From NCBI GenBank assembly GCA_026225435.1, contig JAMFST010001225.1:1-14090 (forward strand): a DNA stretch of 14,090 bases, in the 5' to 3' direction. The translations under genes and the position numbers were made by a program. This DNA is from Labilithrix luteola (GTDB lineage Bacteria > Myxococcota_A > Polyangia > Polyangiales > Polyangiaceae). Below, in pieces: positions 13,973-14,090 of this stretch (within the stretch, counting starts at the first letter, position 1; each line of letters opens with the position of its first letter). Below the pieces are notes generated by a model. The model was not told the origin of the DNA and searched no databases. It saw only the letters and a program-made list of their open reading frames with translations.

Positions 13973-14090
13973 TGCGTATCTCCGTGCAAGGCACCGCTGA
14001 GAGCGATGTTCACCGCGCGCCCCCGGTACATCTCGGCCACCTCCGCCGGGGGCTCGGGCAAGGGGGTGCGATCGTCGAGCAGCTTCTGGA
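13963..14090 (-). CDS. 3' end of a TolA/TonB-like gene (partial)
   Basis: Only the last 41 residues are visible, too short for most gene finders. They read from QKLLDDRTPLPEPPAEVAEM (1-20) and then YRGRAVNIALSGALHGDTQ (21-39), ending with TGA 13963-13965. The 'PLPxPP-x(5)-YRGR-x-[VL]-x-[LIV]' pattern resembles the end of the TonB/TolA C-terminal domain, where a Pro pair leads into the final beta strand. Together with its overlap of the tolB start this points to tolA, the usual gene before tolB. The short length keeps this provisional. The stop overlaps the tolB start region, suggesting translational coupling. Confidence 0.6.
   Translation of the reverse strand, partial: QKLLDDRTPLPEPPAEVAEMYRGRAVNIALSGALHGDTQCK

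Overview
The window is very GC-rich, densely coded DNA with strong third-position GC and very short intergenic gaps. Several features together suggest a myxobacterium (Myxococcota, perhaps a Polyangiales-type lineage): a PEGA-like C-terminus, a Roadblock/LC7 protein, a Uma2 remnant, several lipoproteins and a Tol locus with unusual neighbours. This assignment is an inference from gene content and composition; there is no rRNA or other direct taxonomic marker.

Layout. (1) 1-423 (+) is the 3' end of a gene with a PEGA-like domain. (2) 2844-428 (-) is a three-gene unit: a degenerate histidine-kinase-like protein, a stand-alone CheY-like receiver and a small TerB-like protein. (3) 2886-3447 (+) is a small beta-rich protein followed by a decayed, frameshifted and truncated Uma2 nuclease gene. 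(4) 3486-3618 holds five consecutive, mutually unrelated hairpins; on the minus strand they form the 3' region of the next gene. (5) 5433-3616 (-) is a full-length aconitase-fold protein that has lost every catalytic and Fe-S ligand motif that can be aligned. (6) 6618-5632 (-) is a beta-propeller-like lipoprotein. (7) 6722-9468 (+) is a Roadblock protein followed by aroQ, accB and accC, a familiar arrangement (3-dehydroquinase plus the biotin carrier and biotin carboxylase of acetyl-CoA carboxylase). (8) 14090-9484 (-) is the end of a TolA/TonB-like gene, tolB, an APC-type permease with a one-base frameshift, a small lipoprotein, and an SPFH/band-7 protein with a possible lipid anchor.

How the genes work together. 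accB-accC supply the first half-reaction of fatty-acid synthesis; aroQ is a shikimate-pathway enzyme that commonly travels with them. The TolA/TonB-like end and tolB belong to the envelope-spanning Tol system, but the gene after tolB is a permease rather than pal. The kinase-like/receiver/TerB unit looks like a signalling cassette whose sensor cannot work as a normal autokinase.

The most interesting material is the cluster-less aconitase homologue (5433-3616) with a structured 3' region directly behind it. Known bacterial aconitases can bind RNA, including their own 3' untranslated regions, so a non-catalytic, RNA-binding role is a testable but speculative idea. A 14-bp perfect inverted repeat flanks the likely promoter of the same gene. 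No rRNA, tRNA, CRISPR array, intact insertion sequence or prophage was recognised.
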